From positions 1 to 64,000 of the forward strand of contig NZ_JBJYIN010000003.1 in the NCBI RefSeq assembly GCF_046237015.1: DNA of 64,000 nucleotides, in the 5' to 3' direction. The position numbers were made by a program, and so were the translations under genes. Each line of letters begins with the position of its first letter. The stretch's first letter is position 1. This document shows positions 23,663-32,569 of this stretch, one piece after another. The DNA comes from JBJYIN01 sp046237015. Its GTDB lineage: Bacteria > Pseudomonadota > Gammaproteobacteria > Enterobacterales > Enterobacteriaceae. Under the pieces are notes generated by a model. That model had not been told where the DNA came from. It worked only from the letters and a program-made list of their open reading frames with translations, and did not search any database.

Positions 23663-23699
23663 GAACAGAGATAGTCATATAGGATGACTACCTCTGTTC
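23663..23699 (-). terminator. terminator after the sulfatase gene
   Basis: Hairpin formed by GAACAGAG-A-TAGTCAT and ATGACTA-C-CTCTGTTC, one mismatch in about 15 pairs, starting 23 bp past the sulfatase stop. On the minus strand it is followed by TATAGTCTATTTTAC. The rest of 23282-23662 is AT-rich with no gene. Confidence 0.65.
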
Positions 23700-23721
23700 G
23701 TCTATTTAAATATCACTTCTA

Positions 23722-25425
23722 TTATTTTTTCTGTTTTTCAGTCTCTTTACTCATTAAATCTTTGACCATTTGATCAGCTTTTTCAAATGAAACAAAGACT
23801 TTTTCACCAACAGCATCTTTGTCTACAGTCTCTGGGATGATTCCGGACCATTTATCACGTGGGTTATCCCCTCGTAGCCATTTATCTGGGAAATCAGCCA
23901 TTTTCTTCCCTGTTTCCTGATAACGGAAAACTTGCCCCTCTTTTGTCCTTTGGTTGTAAGGGATAATGTTGTTTCCATTATGATCCTTTAACTCGTCATA
24001 TAATTTCTTACGAAGAGCAATTTTTGTCTCAATAAGACTCTTATCTTTAGATGTAATAAGATTATGCTTTTCATCCGGATCATTTTTCATGTCATACAGT
24101 TCTTCTGTATCCCATACACCATAATACTGAATATATTTAAATTCTGGCGTGCGAATAGCAAAAGTCGTTGGTGTATATGGGAAATCGTATTCCCAGAAAT
24201 ATTCATACGCGAAGTAGTCTTTACGTTTTTCTTTCTTTTCTTGTTCTTTATTGATATTTAGGAAACTATTACCATCATAGTTTTTCGGCTTCTCTACTCC
24301 TGCCGCTTCCAGGAATGTAGGTGCAATATCAATGTTAGCGACCAGATCTTCAACAACTTCCCCTTTACCAAAACCTGGACCAGATGCGATAAGTGGTACG
24401 CGCATAGAGGTTTCATAGGCAGAACGTTTATCAGTCAGGCCATGTTCACCGAATGAAAAACCATTATCCCCCATCACCATGACAATGGTATTTTTATCCA
24501 AGCCATTAGCTTTCAGCCATTCCTGTACTCTACCTACACTGTCATCGACCGAACGCAATGTTTCATAATAATCACGCTGGAACTGCTGTATATCCATTTT
24601 TTTATTATACGGATAATCTACACCATGCCAGCTATTCCGCTGATTTTTAACCCACATGGGCTTACCTTCATAATTCTCAGGTGTATCAGCATAAGTATCT
24701 GGTAATGGGAAAGTCACCTTATCCATTGAACCTTTATGTCTGGTCGCAGGATAAAAATCGGAATGGACACCCTTATGTGACAGATACATCATGAATGGTT
24801 TCTTTTTATCAATACCATCAAGCCAGTTAACGGCATAATCAGTTAACTCATCTGTAATATACCCTTTCTGTGGCACCAACTTGCCATCGATATTCAGCTT
24901 AGCTTGCTCACCGAACATATTTATTGGATAGTAATCTCCTTGGCCTAATAACCCTACCCAACGGTCAAACCCAGCAAACCCAGCTTTCGCTGTTTGATCT
25001 GCCCCACCAAAATGCCATTTACCGAAGAAGCCTGTTTGATAACCGCTCTCACGCAATTTTTCAGGGAAATAGCGTAGTTTGGATAAGTCAGTTGGATTGT
25101 TATCTGATACACCGTGATTATGGACATACATACCGGTCAAAATGCTGGCACGGCTGGGTGAACAAAGCGAAGTAGTAACAAATGCGTTTTTAAACCATGT
25201 CCCATTATGCGCAATCTCATCCATATGAGGCGTTTTAATGCGATCATTGATAAAGCCGAATGCATCATAGCGCTGATCATCTAACAAGATATATACAATA
25301 TTTGGACGCTGCGATTCAGCGTTATTTCCAGCTTTATTCGGCACCATTTTGTCTGCTGCTTGTACAGAACTACTTAGTGCTTGCAAACAACATAGTGCAA
25401 TAGCACTACGTGCAAAAGTATTCAT
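23722..25425 (-). CDS. secreted Cys-type sulfatase
   Basis: Hydrolyses sulfate esters. The 567-residue protein has a signal peptide (NTFARSAIALCCLQALSSSV, cleavage near VQA-A). It has the metal-binding start RPNIVYILLDDQRYD (40-54) and the sulfatase signature SLCSPSRASILTG, where Cys88 of C-S-P-S-R would be oxidised to formylglycine. Other landmarks are LSHKGVH and MVMGDNGFSFGEHG. Because the modified residue is Cys, the periplasmic enzyme can be matured by the divergently encoded anSME before export. A terminator hairpin lies in its 5' leader. The natural substrate is not evident from sequence; arylsulfate is a generic guess. The neighbourhood suggests sulfated beta-glucosides. Confidence 0.87.
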   Translation of the reverse strand: MNTFARSAIALCCLQALSSSVQAADKMVPNKAGNNAESQRPNIVYILLDDQRYDAFGFINDRIKTPHMDEIAHNGTWFKNAFVTTSLCSPSRASILTGMYVHNHGVSDNNPTDLSKLRYFPEKLRESGYQTGFFGKWHFGGADQTAKAGFAGFDRWVGLLGQGDYYPINMFGEQAKLNIDGKLVPQKGYITDELTDYAVNWLDGIDKKKPFMMYLSHKGVHSDFYPATRHKGSMDKVTFPLPDTYADTPENYEGKPMWVKNQRNSWHGVDYPYNKKMDIQQFQRDYYETLRSVDDSVGRVQEWLKANGLDKNTIVMVMGDNGFSFGEHGLTDKRSAYETSMRVPLIASGPGFGKGEVVEDLVANIDIAPTFLEAAGVEKPKNYDGNSFLNINKEQEKKEKRKDYFAYEYFWEYDFPYTPTTFAIRTPEFKYIQYYGVWDTEELYDMKNDPDEKHNLITSKDKSLIETKIALRKKLYDELKDHNGNNIIPYNQRTKEGQVFRYQETGKKMADFPDKWLRGDNPRDKWSGIIPETVDKDAVGEKVFVSFEKADQMVKDLMSKETEKQKK

Positions 25426-25463
25426 AGTTGACCTCTTTTTCCTGGATAAAGCCCAAAAAAAAA

Positions 25464-25500
25464 CCTGACGCAGATCGAGTTATGCTCAATCTGCGTCAGG
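25464..25500 (-). promoter_or_regulatory. leader terminator of the sulfatase gene
   Basis: On the minus strand, CCTGACGCAGAT...ATCTGCGTCAGG forms a strong stem with at least 12 pairs, followed by a run of nine Ts at 25455-25463 and then, about 20 bp later, the ribosome binding site AGAGG and the ATG at 25425. A complete intrinsic terminator between promoter and start codon implies conditional antitermination. The bases just upstream (CGTAACGC...GTATGAACGTGACC) partly resemble the RAT-like element in the divergent leader. Confidence 0.72.
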
Positions 25501-25582
25501 TCACGTTCATACAGCGTTACGCCCTGTTTGTTCCTATAGAATGACGCAAAAATGTTTTAATTCAATATGACTGCAACACATC

Positions 25583-25598
25583 TGTGAGTTTGATCACT
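25583..25598. promoter_or_regulatory. candidate CRP site between sulfatase and anSME genes
   Basis: TGTGAGTTTGATCACT matches the 16-bp CRP core TGTGA-N6-TCACA at nine of ten fixed positions. It lies between the two divergent leaders, about 160 bp from the sulfatase ATG and 330 bp from the anSME ATG, where it could activate either promoter under glucose limitation. Confidence 0.65.
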
Positions 25599-25806
25599 CT
25601 CAAAGATATAAAATTTGCAGCAGTTGCATCGTCAATAGCTAAAAATTAGCGACTAAAATGATCGTCTAAAATACAACTGTAATCATTAGGTTATTTTCAT
25701 ATCGTTATCAATACAATAGCCTTAATGTTTATAGAACATGCCATAAACTCTCATTACCTATCTAGTAATATTGATATGTATCATCCTTTTGGTATGATAG
25801 ATATTG

Positions 25807-25835
25807 AGATCGTTACCGAAGTATTGGGCGAAACC
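25807..25835 (+). promoter_or_regulatory. RAT-like antiterminator target in the anSME leader
   Basis: The 29-base element begins AGATCGTTACCG and ends GGGCGAAACC. The RAT consensus, also 29 bases, begins GGATTGTTACTG and ends AGGCAAAACC. The conserved 5' and 3' arms match at about 18 of 22 positions and the length is the same. It overlaps the 5' arm of the leader terminator at 25831-25876, exactly the arrangement used by BglG/LicT proteins. The linked bglG is the obvious candidate ligand. Confidence 0.6.
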
Positions 25836-25883
25836 TGACAAGCGTTGTCTATAAATAGACCAACACCTGTCAGGTTTTTTTGT
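25831..25883 (+). promoter_or_regulatory. leader terminator of the anSME gene
   Basis: AACCTGACA...TGTCAGGTT forms the outer stem, with an inner pairing of GTTG/CAAC and CTAT/ATAG, followed by TTTTTTTG. It lies about 50 bp before the anSME start codon at 25932. The overlap of its 5' arm with the RAT-like element makes terminator and antiterminator mutually exclusive. Confidence 0.75.
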
Positions 25884-25931
25884 TTTCAGCACAGAGATAT
25901 ATCACGTAAAACAATGTTATTAGAGGGCAGT

Positions 25932-27155
25932 ATGAGTATGAAAATACAAAATTTCCAACTGATGGCAAAACCTTCAGGCTCAGTGTGTAATATTGACTGC
26001 TCGTATTGCTTCTATCTAGAAAAAGAACATCTATACCCAGAACGAAAAAATCGCTGGAAAATGGACAATATTACTTTAGAAAATTATGTCAAAAAAAATA
26101 TCGCTGGGCAAAAAGCAGATGTGGTCGATTTTCTTTGGCAAGGAGGAGAGCCCACGCTGTTAGGTATCGATTTTTTTCATGAAGCAATTCGACTACAGAA
26201 TTTATATCGTGGCAATAAACAAATAAATAACTATTTCCAGACTAATGGGACGAACATTGACGATAACTGGGCCCGTTTCTTAAAAGAGCACAACTTTCTA
26301 GTTGGCTTATCTATTGACGGTGATCGTATCAGTAATGATGCTCATCGACTAACTCGAGCTGGGAAAAGTACATTTGATTCGGTTATGGCTGGTTTAAGTT
26401 CACTACAACGTCACCATGTCGAGTTCAATACACTGACCGTCGTTAATGCAGAGAACGTTCAACGCCCCCTGGATGTTTATCGTTTTCTGAAACGTATCGG
26501 TAGTCGTTATATGCAATTTATCCCATTAGTTGAAAGACGAGCAACCTTACCCGACGAAAATGGGTTAACTTTAATTCAACCTGATTTTTCAGGTCAGTGC
26601 CATGTGGAATCATGGTCAGTACCACCCGCAGCATGGGGACGCTTTCTTAACACAATTTTTGATGAATGGTCACAAAAAGATTTAGGTTCAGTCTTTGTCA
26701 TGAATTTCGAACATACCATGGCTAAAATGGCGGGAATGGCAAGCGCTTGTGTCATTAACGAAGTATGCGGGGGTAATCTAATAGTGGAGGCCAATGGCGA
26801 TGTATATTCCTGCGACCACTTTGTTTATCCAGAAAATAAACTAGGCAACATTAATAATGATGATCTAGTAGCATTGGTAAACTCACCAGAAAATATTGCT
26901 TTTGGGGAACGAAAACTGACTCACATTAGCAAGGATTGCTTATCCTGCCCTGTGAAATTTGTCTGTAATGGTGGATGTCCAAAACACCGTTTTTCCCTTT
27001 CCCGCGATGGCCGTCCGAATAAACACTATCTATGCCGTGGGTTTGATGTTCACCTCACTCATGTATTACCAAAAATGCAAATGATATTAAATATGATACA
27101 ACATCAGGCCACACCGACTAAAATACGTAAGACGATCAAACAAAGTTATTCATAA
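25932..27155 (+). CDS. anaerobic sulfatase-maturating enzyme (radical SAM)
   Basis: Converts the active-site Cys of sulfatases to C-alpha-formylglycine in the cytoplasm. About 407 residues from the ATG at 25932, which has AGAGGG upstream. The radical-SAM motif CNIDCSYCFY (C-x3-C-x2-C) is near residue 15-25, and WQGGEPTL follows. The C-terminal SPASM region has CGGNLIVEANGDVYSCDHFV, then CLSCPVKFVCNGGCPKHRF for two auxiliary 4Fe-4S clusters. The Y-F-Q-T-N-G block is typical of anSME. It is divergent from its presumed substrate, the sulfatase, and has its own leader terminator with a RAT-like element. Confidence 0.9.
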   Translation: MSMKIQNFQLMAKPSGSVCNIDCSYCFYLEKEHLYPERKNRWKMDNITLENYVKKNIAGQKADVVDFLWQGGEPTLLGIDFFHEAIRLQNLYRGNKQINNYFQTNGTNIDDNWARFLKEHNFLVGLSIDGDRISNDAHRLTRAGKSTFDSVMAGLSSLQRHHVEFNTLTVVNAENVQRPLDVYRFLKRIGSRYMQFIPLVERRATLPDENGLTLIQPDFSGQCHVESWSVPPAAWGRFLNTIFDEWSQKDLGSVFVMNFEHTMAKMAGMASACVINEVCGGNLIVEANGDVYSCDHFVYPENKLGNINNDDLVALVNSPENIAFGERKLTHISKDCLSCPVKFVCNGGCPKHRFSLSRDGRPNKHYLCRGFDVHLTHVLPKMQMILNMIQHQATPTKIRKTIKQSYS

Positions 27156-27174
27156 TAAAAAACACATAACAAAA

Positions 27175-27212
27175 AACACGATGAGAAAAAATCACTCCCA
27201 TCGTGTTTTTTT
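27175..27212. terminator. bidirectional terminator between anSME and bglH
   Basis: AACACGATG / CATCGTGTT, nine pairs with a 15-base loop, flanked by an A run on the left and seven Ts on the right. It can terminate both the rightward anSME and the leftward bgl transcript. Confidence 0.8.
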
Positions 27213-27235
27213 AAATATCATTTTAGGCTAGTAAA

Positions 27236-28873
27236 CTACCACCAAACCTCTGCTTGTACACCTACGCTCAATTGATCTTGTTTATCATCTCGGAAAGTAA
27301 ATTTATCCAATTCATTATCCAATACGCGTAACCATGTTCCATAAAAACGGATTTCTGGCCTAGATGATAACATACTCGTATCCACCTTGATCGTATGGAA
27401 TAATGTTGTTTTCACACCAGACTGTTTATAATTAACGCCTAATTTATCTTTATTATTTTGATTAAAATATCCTAACTCAATACCAGTTTGGTTATAGTTA
27501 TCCCAAATCCAAGCCGGTCTAACAGCACCACTTATACTATTAAAGTCGCTGTTCTCACCTGTGTATGGACTATAAATATTATTACCTTGTGAATAGACTA
27601 GAGCATTCGCCATAATAATGTTGTCAGTAAGATACATTTCTCCTTGAGAAATCAATCTCCATGTATTCCCACTATGCTCGCCACTATAAGTAGGCAAGAC
27701 CCCATCACCAGTAAATGGGTTAGAGTTCGTATACCGAGACAAATTACTGGCAATCGAGTTATTCGCAATTTGGAAAGTAAACTCATTAAACCCTTTAGGG
27801 CTTAATTTTTGGTTTAATATCACACTAGCAAGATAACTATCTTTTAAATTGAAATACTCTCCATTTCTTTCACCACTTTTCTGCGAATCACTCTTATTAG
27901 CCATCATATATTTTCCGGTCACGGATATATCGGCCTTATCCCAAAGAGGAATTTTTTTATAACGCATTTCAATAGTGTTGGTATTAGCCTGCTTTGTCGT
28001 TCTATCTGTCGCATCAGTTTTTCTTAAATTAAGATCTTCACGCGTCAGAGCCATATCTAATTTACCAGGACCTACATTGACGTTTTCTATCCCTACACCG
28101 GCACCGACACCAGAACGATGGCTTTTCCAGTCTAACATCTGTATTTCGTAAAATGGTAATGCATGCTTACCAACCCAAAAATCAGCTTCTGGTGCAAATG
28201 GGAGGAACCCTTTTGTTGTCACATACAAATCTGAAAACTGTAATCTATTCTCTGTTTCGGGAGTTTCACCAAACCACCCTGCGGCATATTGTTGCCCAAC
28301 TACACCATCTAACTTAACAATAGCGTGCGCACTTCTATTATTCTGTGAATAAACCCTTTGCTTTAAAATAAAATCAAACCATCCATTATGCTCATTCCCG
28401 AAGCGCCCTAAAGCACCAGGAGCCCATCCTTCTGGCGATCCATTAGAAGCGGTTGCATACCCTGCACGAAAATAGCCAGAATAGGTGAAGCCGATGTCAT
28501 CTTTAACAAATTTACTGATATCTTTTAGAGTGATATCATTATTTTCTTTACTACCTTCTTTTGTTGTAGTCGTCACATTAACCGTTGATTTTTCATCAAC
28601 AGCCTGCATGACCAGTTTAGCTTGATTACTTTTAACAGGTTTTTCTGATTTATTAGCGGCCACTACTGTGGTCTTATCATTTACTTTTTCTTTCCAAGAC
28701 TTTAGTTCCGCTTTAGTTGATTCTAACTCTTTTTGATTTTTCTCTAATGCTTTTTCAAGCATAATCATGCGTTGTTCTAGAGTCAATTCACTAGCGCTAA
28801 CCGCTCCAATATAACCAGAAGAGCCAGTACAGATAGCAGCAATAATTATTGCTAACGTCTTTCTATTTTTCAT
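27236..28873 (-). CDS. bglH: aryl-beta-glucoside outer-membrane porin BglH (LamB family)
   Basis: Carbohydrate-specific porin of 545 residues with a signal peptide (KNRKTLAIIIAAICTGSSGY, cleavage near VSA). It then has a coiled-coil N-terminal region (LEQRMIMLEKALEKNQKELE) and an 18-strand LamB-type barrel, ending in the outer-membrane signature A-E-V-W-W. The stretches FVKDDIGFTYSGYFRAGYAT, FGNEHNGWFDFILKQRVYSQ and KGFLPFAPEADFWVGKHALP match what I remember of E. coli BglH. It would admit aryl-beta-glucosides or disaccharides to the periplasm. It is last in the bgl operon, about 200 bp after bglB, with a hairpin between them. Confidence 0.9.
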   Translation of the reverse strand: MKNRKTLAIIIAAICTGSSGYIGAVSASELTLEQRMIMLEKALEKNQKELESTKAELKSWKEKVNDKTTVVAANKSEKPVKSNQAKLVMQAVDEKSTVNVTTTTKEGSKENNDITLKDISKFVKDDIGFTYSGYFRAGYATASNGSPEGWAPGALGRFGNEHNGWFDFILKQRVYSQNNRSAHAIVKLDGVVGQQYAAGWFGETPETENRLQFSDLYVTTKGFLPFAPEADFWVGKHALPFYEIQMLDWKSHRSGVGAGVGIENVNVGPGKLDMALTREDLNLRKTDATDRTTKQANTNTIEMRYKKIPLWDKADISVTGKYMMANKSDSQKSGERNGEYFNLKDSYLASVILNQKLSPKGFNEFTFQIANNSIASNLSRYTNSNPFTGDGVLPTYSGEHSGNTWRLISQGEMYLTDNIIMANALVYSQGNNIYSPYTGENSDFNSISGAVRPAWIWDNYNQTGIELGYFNQNNKDKLGVNYKQSGVKTTLFHTIKVDTSMLSSRPEIRFYGTWLRVLDNELDKFTFRDDKQDQLSVGVQAEVWW

Positions 28874-29026
28874 ATCAACCCCTGAAAGTATGAGTACAGT
28901 TACAAATCCGTTTTATTAGTTCCGAGTTGCAAGATGTCATAAAATAATAAAAATCAATAAGCGTACCGAAATACACTCTCCTATCTTAATTATTTATAAA
29001 ATTTAATTATTCATCTTCATATCCCT

Positions 29027-29060
29027 CTATAGGGAAAGATGAAAATCACTTTCCCTATAG
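29027..29060 (-). promoter_or_regulatory. intercistronic hairpin between bglB and bglH
   Basis: Perfect 12-bp stem CTATAGGGAAAG / CTTTCCCTATAG with a 10-base loop, starting 10 bp after the bglB stop. It has no T run, so it probably reduces readthrough or protects the upstream mRNA, giving less bglH than bglB. About 150 bp further on bglH begins. Confidence 0.6.
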
Positions 29061-29069
29061 ATAACACAC

Positions 29070-30470
29070 TTATTTAAGGTGTTTCCCCTGGCTGTTGATC
29101 ACTTCTTTATACCAATAAAAACTTTTCTTGCGACGGCGTTCTAATGAGCCATTACCGCTATCATCGCGATCGACATAAATAAACCCGTAACGCTTCGACA
29201 TTTCCGCTTTTGACGCACTCACCAGATCAATTGGTCCCCAGCAGGTATATCCCATGATCTCAACGCCATCTTGCAAAGCTTCACCCATCTGATAAAGATG
29301 ATCGTTCAGGTATTGGATACGGTAATCATCATTAATGCTGCCGTCACTTTCGATCTGATCTTTTGCGCCCAGCCCATTTTCCACCACAAATAATGGTTTT
29401 TGATAACGGTCATAAAGGTAATTCAGCAAATAACGCAGCCCTTCTGGATCGATCTGCCAACCCCATTCTGAACTTTCCAGATGCGGGTTTGGCACCATAT
29501 TCAAAATATTCCCTCTGGCTTTTAGGTTCATTTCTGCATCAGCCGTTACGCACCCCGTCATGTAATAGCTGAATGAAATAAAATCGATAGTTTCTTTCAG
29601 AGACTGGCGATCATCTTCCGTCACCGTCAGTTCAATGCCATGTTGTGCAAAAAAACGGTTCATATAAGCCGGATAATATCCTCTGGCCTGAACATCGCCG
29701 AAGAATAGCCAATCACGGTTTTGCTGTAACGTTTCCATGACATCGGAAGGCTTACAGGTTAGCGGATAGAACATCGACCCCAGCATCATATTGCCAATCT
29801 TGGCATCTGGAATCATTTCATGGCAGGCCTTTACTGCTTTCGCACTGGCAACCAACTGGTGGTGAATGGCCTGATAAATATCCTGCTTGCTACTGTTATT
29901 CCCCGTCGGTAAACCGATTCCGGTAAACGGCGCATGTAATGCACAGTTAATTTCGTTAAAGGTCAGCCAATGTTTGACTTTATGCTGATAACGGGCAAAC
30001 ACCGTGCGGGCATAGCGTTCAAAAAACGCAATCGTTTTTCGATTGCCCCATCCACCATAGTTTTTTACCAGACCATACGGCATTTCATAATGTGACAATG
30101 TCACTAATGGCTGAATATTATGCTTCGCCAGTTCATCAAACACCCGATCGTAAAAAGCCAGCCCCGCCTCATTCGGCGTTTCTTCGTCACCCTGAGGAAA
30201 AATGCGCGACCAGGCGATAGAAAGCCGCAGACATTTGAAGCCCATTTCCGCAAACAGAGCGATATCCTCTTGATAGCGGTGATAGAAATCAATCGCGACA
30301 TCCTTAATACCTGAATCTCCGGGCGTCCGTTCGACAACTTCACCAAAGATACCGTGCGGTTGTAAATCAGATGTCGATAGCCCTTTACCATCCGTTAAAT
30401 ACGCGCCTTCAACCTGATTCGCAGCGATCGCGCCGCCCCATAAAAAGTTTTCTGGAAAATGTTGAGTCAT
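29070..30470 (-). CDS. bglB: 6-phospho-beta-glucosidase BglB (GH1)
   Basis: Cleaves phosphorylated beta-glucosides in the cytoplasm after PTS uptake. The 466-residue protein is a GH1 enzyme: N-terminal FLWGGAIAANQVEGAYLTDG, acid/base motif TFNEIN (Glu about 172) and nucleophile motif FVVENGLG (Glu about 367). The C-terminal KAEMSKRYGFIYVDRDDSGN contains the S-K-R-Y-G phosphate-binding pattern of 6-phospho enzymes. It follows bglF by 39 bp on the minus strand. Confidence 0.92.
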   Translation of the reverse strand: MTQHFPENFLWGGAIAANQVEGAYLTDGKGLSTSDLQPHGIFGEVVERTPGDSGIKDVAIDFYHRYQEDIALFAEMGFKCLRLSIAWSRIFPQGDEETPNEAGLAFYDRVFDELAKHNIQPLVTLSHYEMPYGLVKNYGGWGNRKTIAFFERYARTVFARYQHKVKHWLTFNEINCALHAPFTGIGLPTGNNSSKQDIYQAIHHQLVASAKAVKACHEMIPDAKIGNMMLGSMFYPLTCKPSDVMETLQQNRDWLFFGDVQARGYYPAYMNRFFAQHGIELTVTEDDRQSLKETIDFISFSYYMTGCVTADAEMNLKARGNILNMVPNPHLESSEWGWQIDPEGLRYLLNYLYDRYQKPLFVVENGLGAKDQIESDGSINDDYRIQYLNDHLYQMGEALQDGVEIMGYTCWGPIDLVSASKAEMSKRYGFIYVDRDDSGNGSLERRRKKSFYWYKEVINSQGKHLK

Positions 30471-30509
30471 TTATCTCTCCCTTTCGTCAATGGCAAATGA
30501 AAATAAGGA

Positions 30510-32411
30510 TTACCGGATGAGCGTTAATAACGCGGCCTGTTCTTGCACGTCTTCACCCGCAGATATCGTGGTCAGAACATCAATGTAATCTTCGGTGTTA
30601 GTGATAATGACCGGGGTGATGGTGTCATAGCCGGCTTGCTCAATTGCCTGATGATCAAACTCAACCAGGAGATCGCCCTGCTTTACCACATCGCCGGTTT
30701 TGATATGTGCGGTGAAATACTGACCATCCAATTTCACCGTATCGATACCCACATGAATGAGAATTTCTGCGCCATCTTCCGACTCTAATCCAATGGCGTG
30801 ATTAGTTTTGAATAGGGAAGCAATCGTACCGTTGACCGGAGAAACAACGCGTCCTGAATGGGGTTTAATTGCAATCCCTTTCCCCATCAAACCACTGGCA
30901 AACGTTTGATCGGGAACTTGATCCAGCGACAGCAGCGTGCCGTTAATCGGGCTATAAATCACCTGCTTACGTGTTACGTCGCGATGAGAAGGCGTTGCGG
31001 GTACTGGCGCCGCTGGCTCAACGGCGGCTTTTTCCTGTTGTGGAATACCGAAAGCCCAAGTGGCCATTGCAGCAAACGTAAACGCAATCAAGGTGCCAAT
31101 AATAGCGGCCCAGACCGTATTATCGATGCCTGAAGGAGGGATAACCTGGGTAAAAGTGAAGATACTCGGGAAACCGAAAGAATAAATGGTGGTATGGAAG
31201 AACCCCAGAACCGCCGCCCCCATCGCGCCGCCAATACACCCGAAAATAAAGGGACGTTTCAACGGTAATGTGACACCGTATACCGCAGGTTCAGTAATAC
31301 CAAAAATAGCCGCCGAGAGCGCCGAACCAGAAATGCCTTTGAGCTTCATATCTCGGGTGCGCAACAATACACCCAGCACCGCGCCAGCTTGCCCCAGTAC
31401 GGCAGGGATCAGCAGTGGCACCATGGTATCATGGCCCAGTACAGTAAGGTTGTTGATCATTAGTGGCACAAGCCCCCAATGCAAACCGAAAATAACAAAC
31501 ACCTGCCATAAACCGCCCATTAAGGCACCGGCAATGCTGGCATTAAGGCCATAAATAAACTGATAGCCATTCGCCAACATGTGACCAATCCAAGTCGCCG
31601 CAGGTCCAATCAATAAGAACGTAATCGGCACAGTAATGCAGAGACACAACATTGGCGTGAAGAAGTTACGGATATTAATATGTAATATCGCATTCAATGG
31701 TTTTTCCAGGCGTGAAGAAAGCCAGGCCGAGAAAATAATCGGGATAACGGAAGAGGAATAATTAATGAACGTAACTGGAATACCGAGAAAATAGAGTTGC
31801 TGGTAATCCGGATTTTGCATTGCACCAAATTCAGCAATCATTGACGGATGAACCAACGTCGCACCAATAACCATGGTTACAAAAGGATTCCCGCCAAATT
31901 TCTTTCCTGCCGTATAACCCAGAACGACAGGGAAGAAAAAGAACAATGCATCACTGGCGGCAAATAATACTTTATAGGTGCCATTTGTTTCGACAATCCA
32001 ACCACAGACCAAGCTAAGGGCGAGAAATCCTTTTAATATACCGGAGGCGGCCATTACCCCAATTAGCGGCGTAAATATTCCGGAAATGATATCAATAAAG
32101 CGAGAAAGAATATTCCCCTTCTTTTCTTCACTTTCGTCGTTATTTGAAGAGTCAGTCTGTTCATTCATTCCAGCGACATGAAGCAAGCCATGATAGACAT
32201 CGCTGACATGATTACCGACAACAACTTGAAACTGCCCTCCGCTTTCAACAACCATAATCACACCGGGATTATTTTTCAGCGTAGCAGCATCCGCTTTTTT
32301 GTTATCTTTTAATTTAAAACGTAGCCTGGTTGCACAGTGTATAACACTGATGATGTTGTCACGACCACCGACACCATCAAGTATCTCACCTGCTAATGTT
32401 TTGTATTCCAT
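30510..32411 (-). CDS. bglF: PTS beta-glucoside transporter subunit IIBCA BglF
   Basis: Takes up and phosphorylates beta-glucosides. The 633-residue protein has an EIIB domain at the N-terminus (IISVIHCATRLRFKL, phosphocysteine about 26). The EIIC membrane domain follows (about 105-450, ten or so helices; FGITEPAVYGVTLP is the conserved G-I-T-E loop). The EIIA domain is at the C-terminus (EDGAEILIHVGIDTVKLDGQ, phosphohistidine in I-H-V-G). The B-C-A order is that of BglF. In this family it also phosphorylates BglG to silence it in the absence of substrate. It lies 312 bp after bglG, with a RAT/terminator in the gap. Confidence 0.92.
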   Translation of the reverse strand: MEYKTLAGEILDGVGGRDNIISVIHCATRLRFKLKDNKKADAATLKNNPGVIMVVESGGQFQVVVGNHVSDVYHGLLHVAGMNEQTDSSNNDESEEKKGNILSRFIDIISGIFTPLIGVMAASGILKGFLALSLVCGWIVETNGTYKVLFAASDALFFFFPVVLGYTAGKKFGGNPFVTMVIGATLVHPSMIAEFGAMQNPDYQQLYFLGIPVTFINYSSSVIPIIFSAWLSSRLEKPLNAILHINIRNFFTPMLCLCITVPITFLLIGPAATWIGHMLANGYQFIYGLNASIAGALMGGLWQVFVIFGLHWGLVPLMINNLTVLGHDTMVPLLIPAVLGQAGAVLGVLLRTRDMKLKGISGSALSAAIFGITEPAVYGVTLPLKRPFIFGCIGGAMGAAVLGFFHTTIYSFGFPSIFTFTQVIPPSGIDNTVWAAIIGTLIAFTFAAMATWAFGIPQQEKAAVEPAAPVPATPSHRDVTRKQVIYSPINGTLLSLDQVPDQTFASGLMGKGIAIKPHSGRVVSPVNGTIASLFKTNHAIGLESEDGAEILIHVGIDTVKLDGQYFTAHIKTGDVVKQGDLLVEFDHQAIEQAGYDTITPVIITNTEDYIDVLTTISAGEDVQEQAALLTLIR

Positions 32412-32486
32412 TGCCTATCCTTAATGCTAAACAGACTTATACATCAATATGTTAATTTACTGACGCTGTTTTGAGACAAAAAAAAA

Positions 32487-32530
32487 CCCAAATCGCTTTT
32501 CCCAATAAATATTGAGAAAACGATTTAGGT
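32487..32530 (-). terminator. bglG-bglF intergenic terminator under antitermination control
   Basis: Stem AACCTAAATCG...CGATTTGGGTT (minus strand) followed by a T run at 32478-32486. Its 5' arm overlaps the RAT at 32528-32569, so BglG binding would prevent it from forming. Confidence 0.8.
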
Positions 32531-32569
32531 TTTGCCCGCCTGACCAAATTAGCCCGACAGTAACAATCC
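32528..32569 (-). promoter_or_regulatory. RAT site 2, with an enlarged apical part
   Basis: On the minus strand, the 5' arm GGATTGTTACTG and the 3' arm GGGCAAAACC are conserved, but the element is 42 bases long rather than 29. The inserted part can extend the stem (CTGTC with GGCGG, then GGCT with GGTC) around the loop AATTT. It overlaps the terminator at 32487-32530. Other than this RAT/terminator, 32412-32723 holds no gene. Confidence 0.75.
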
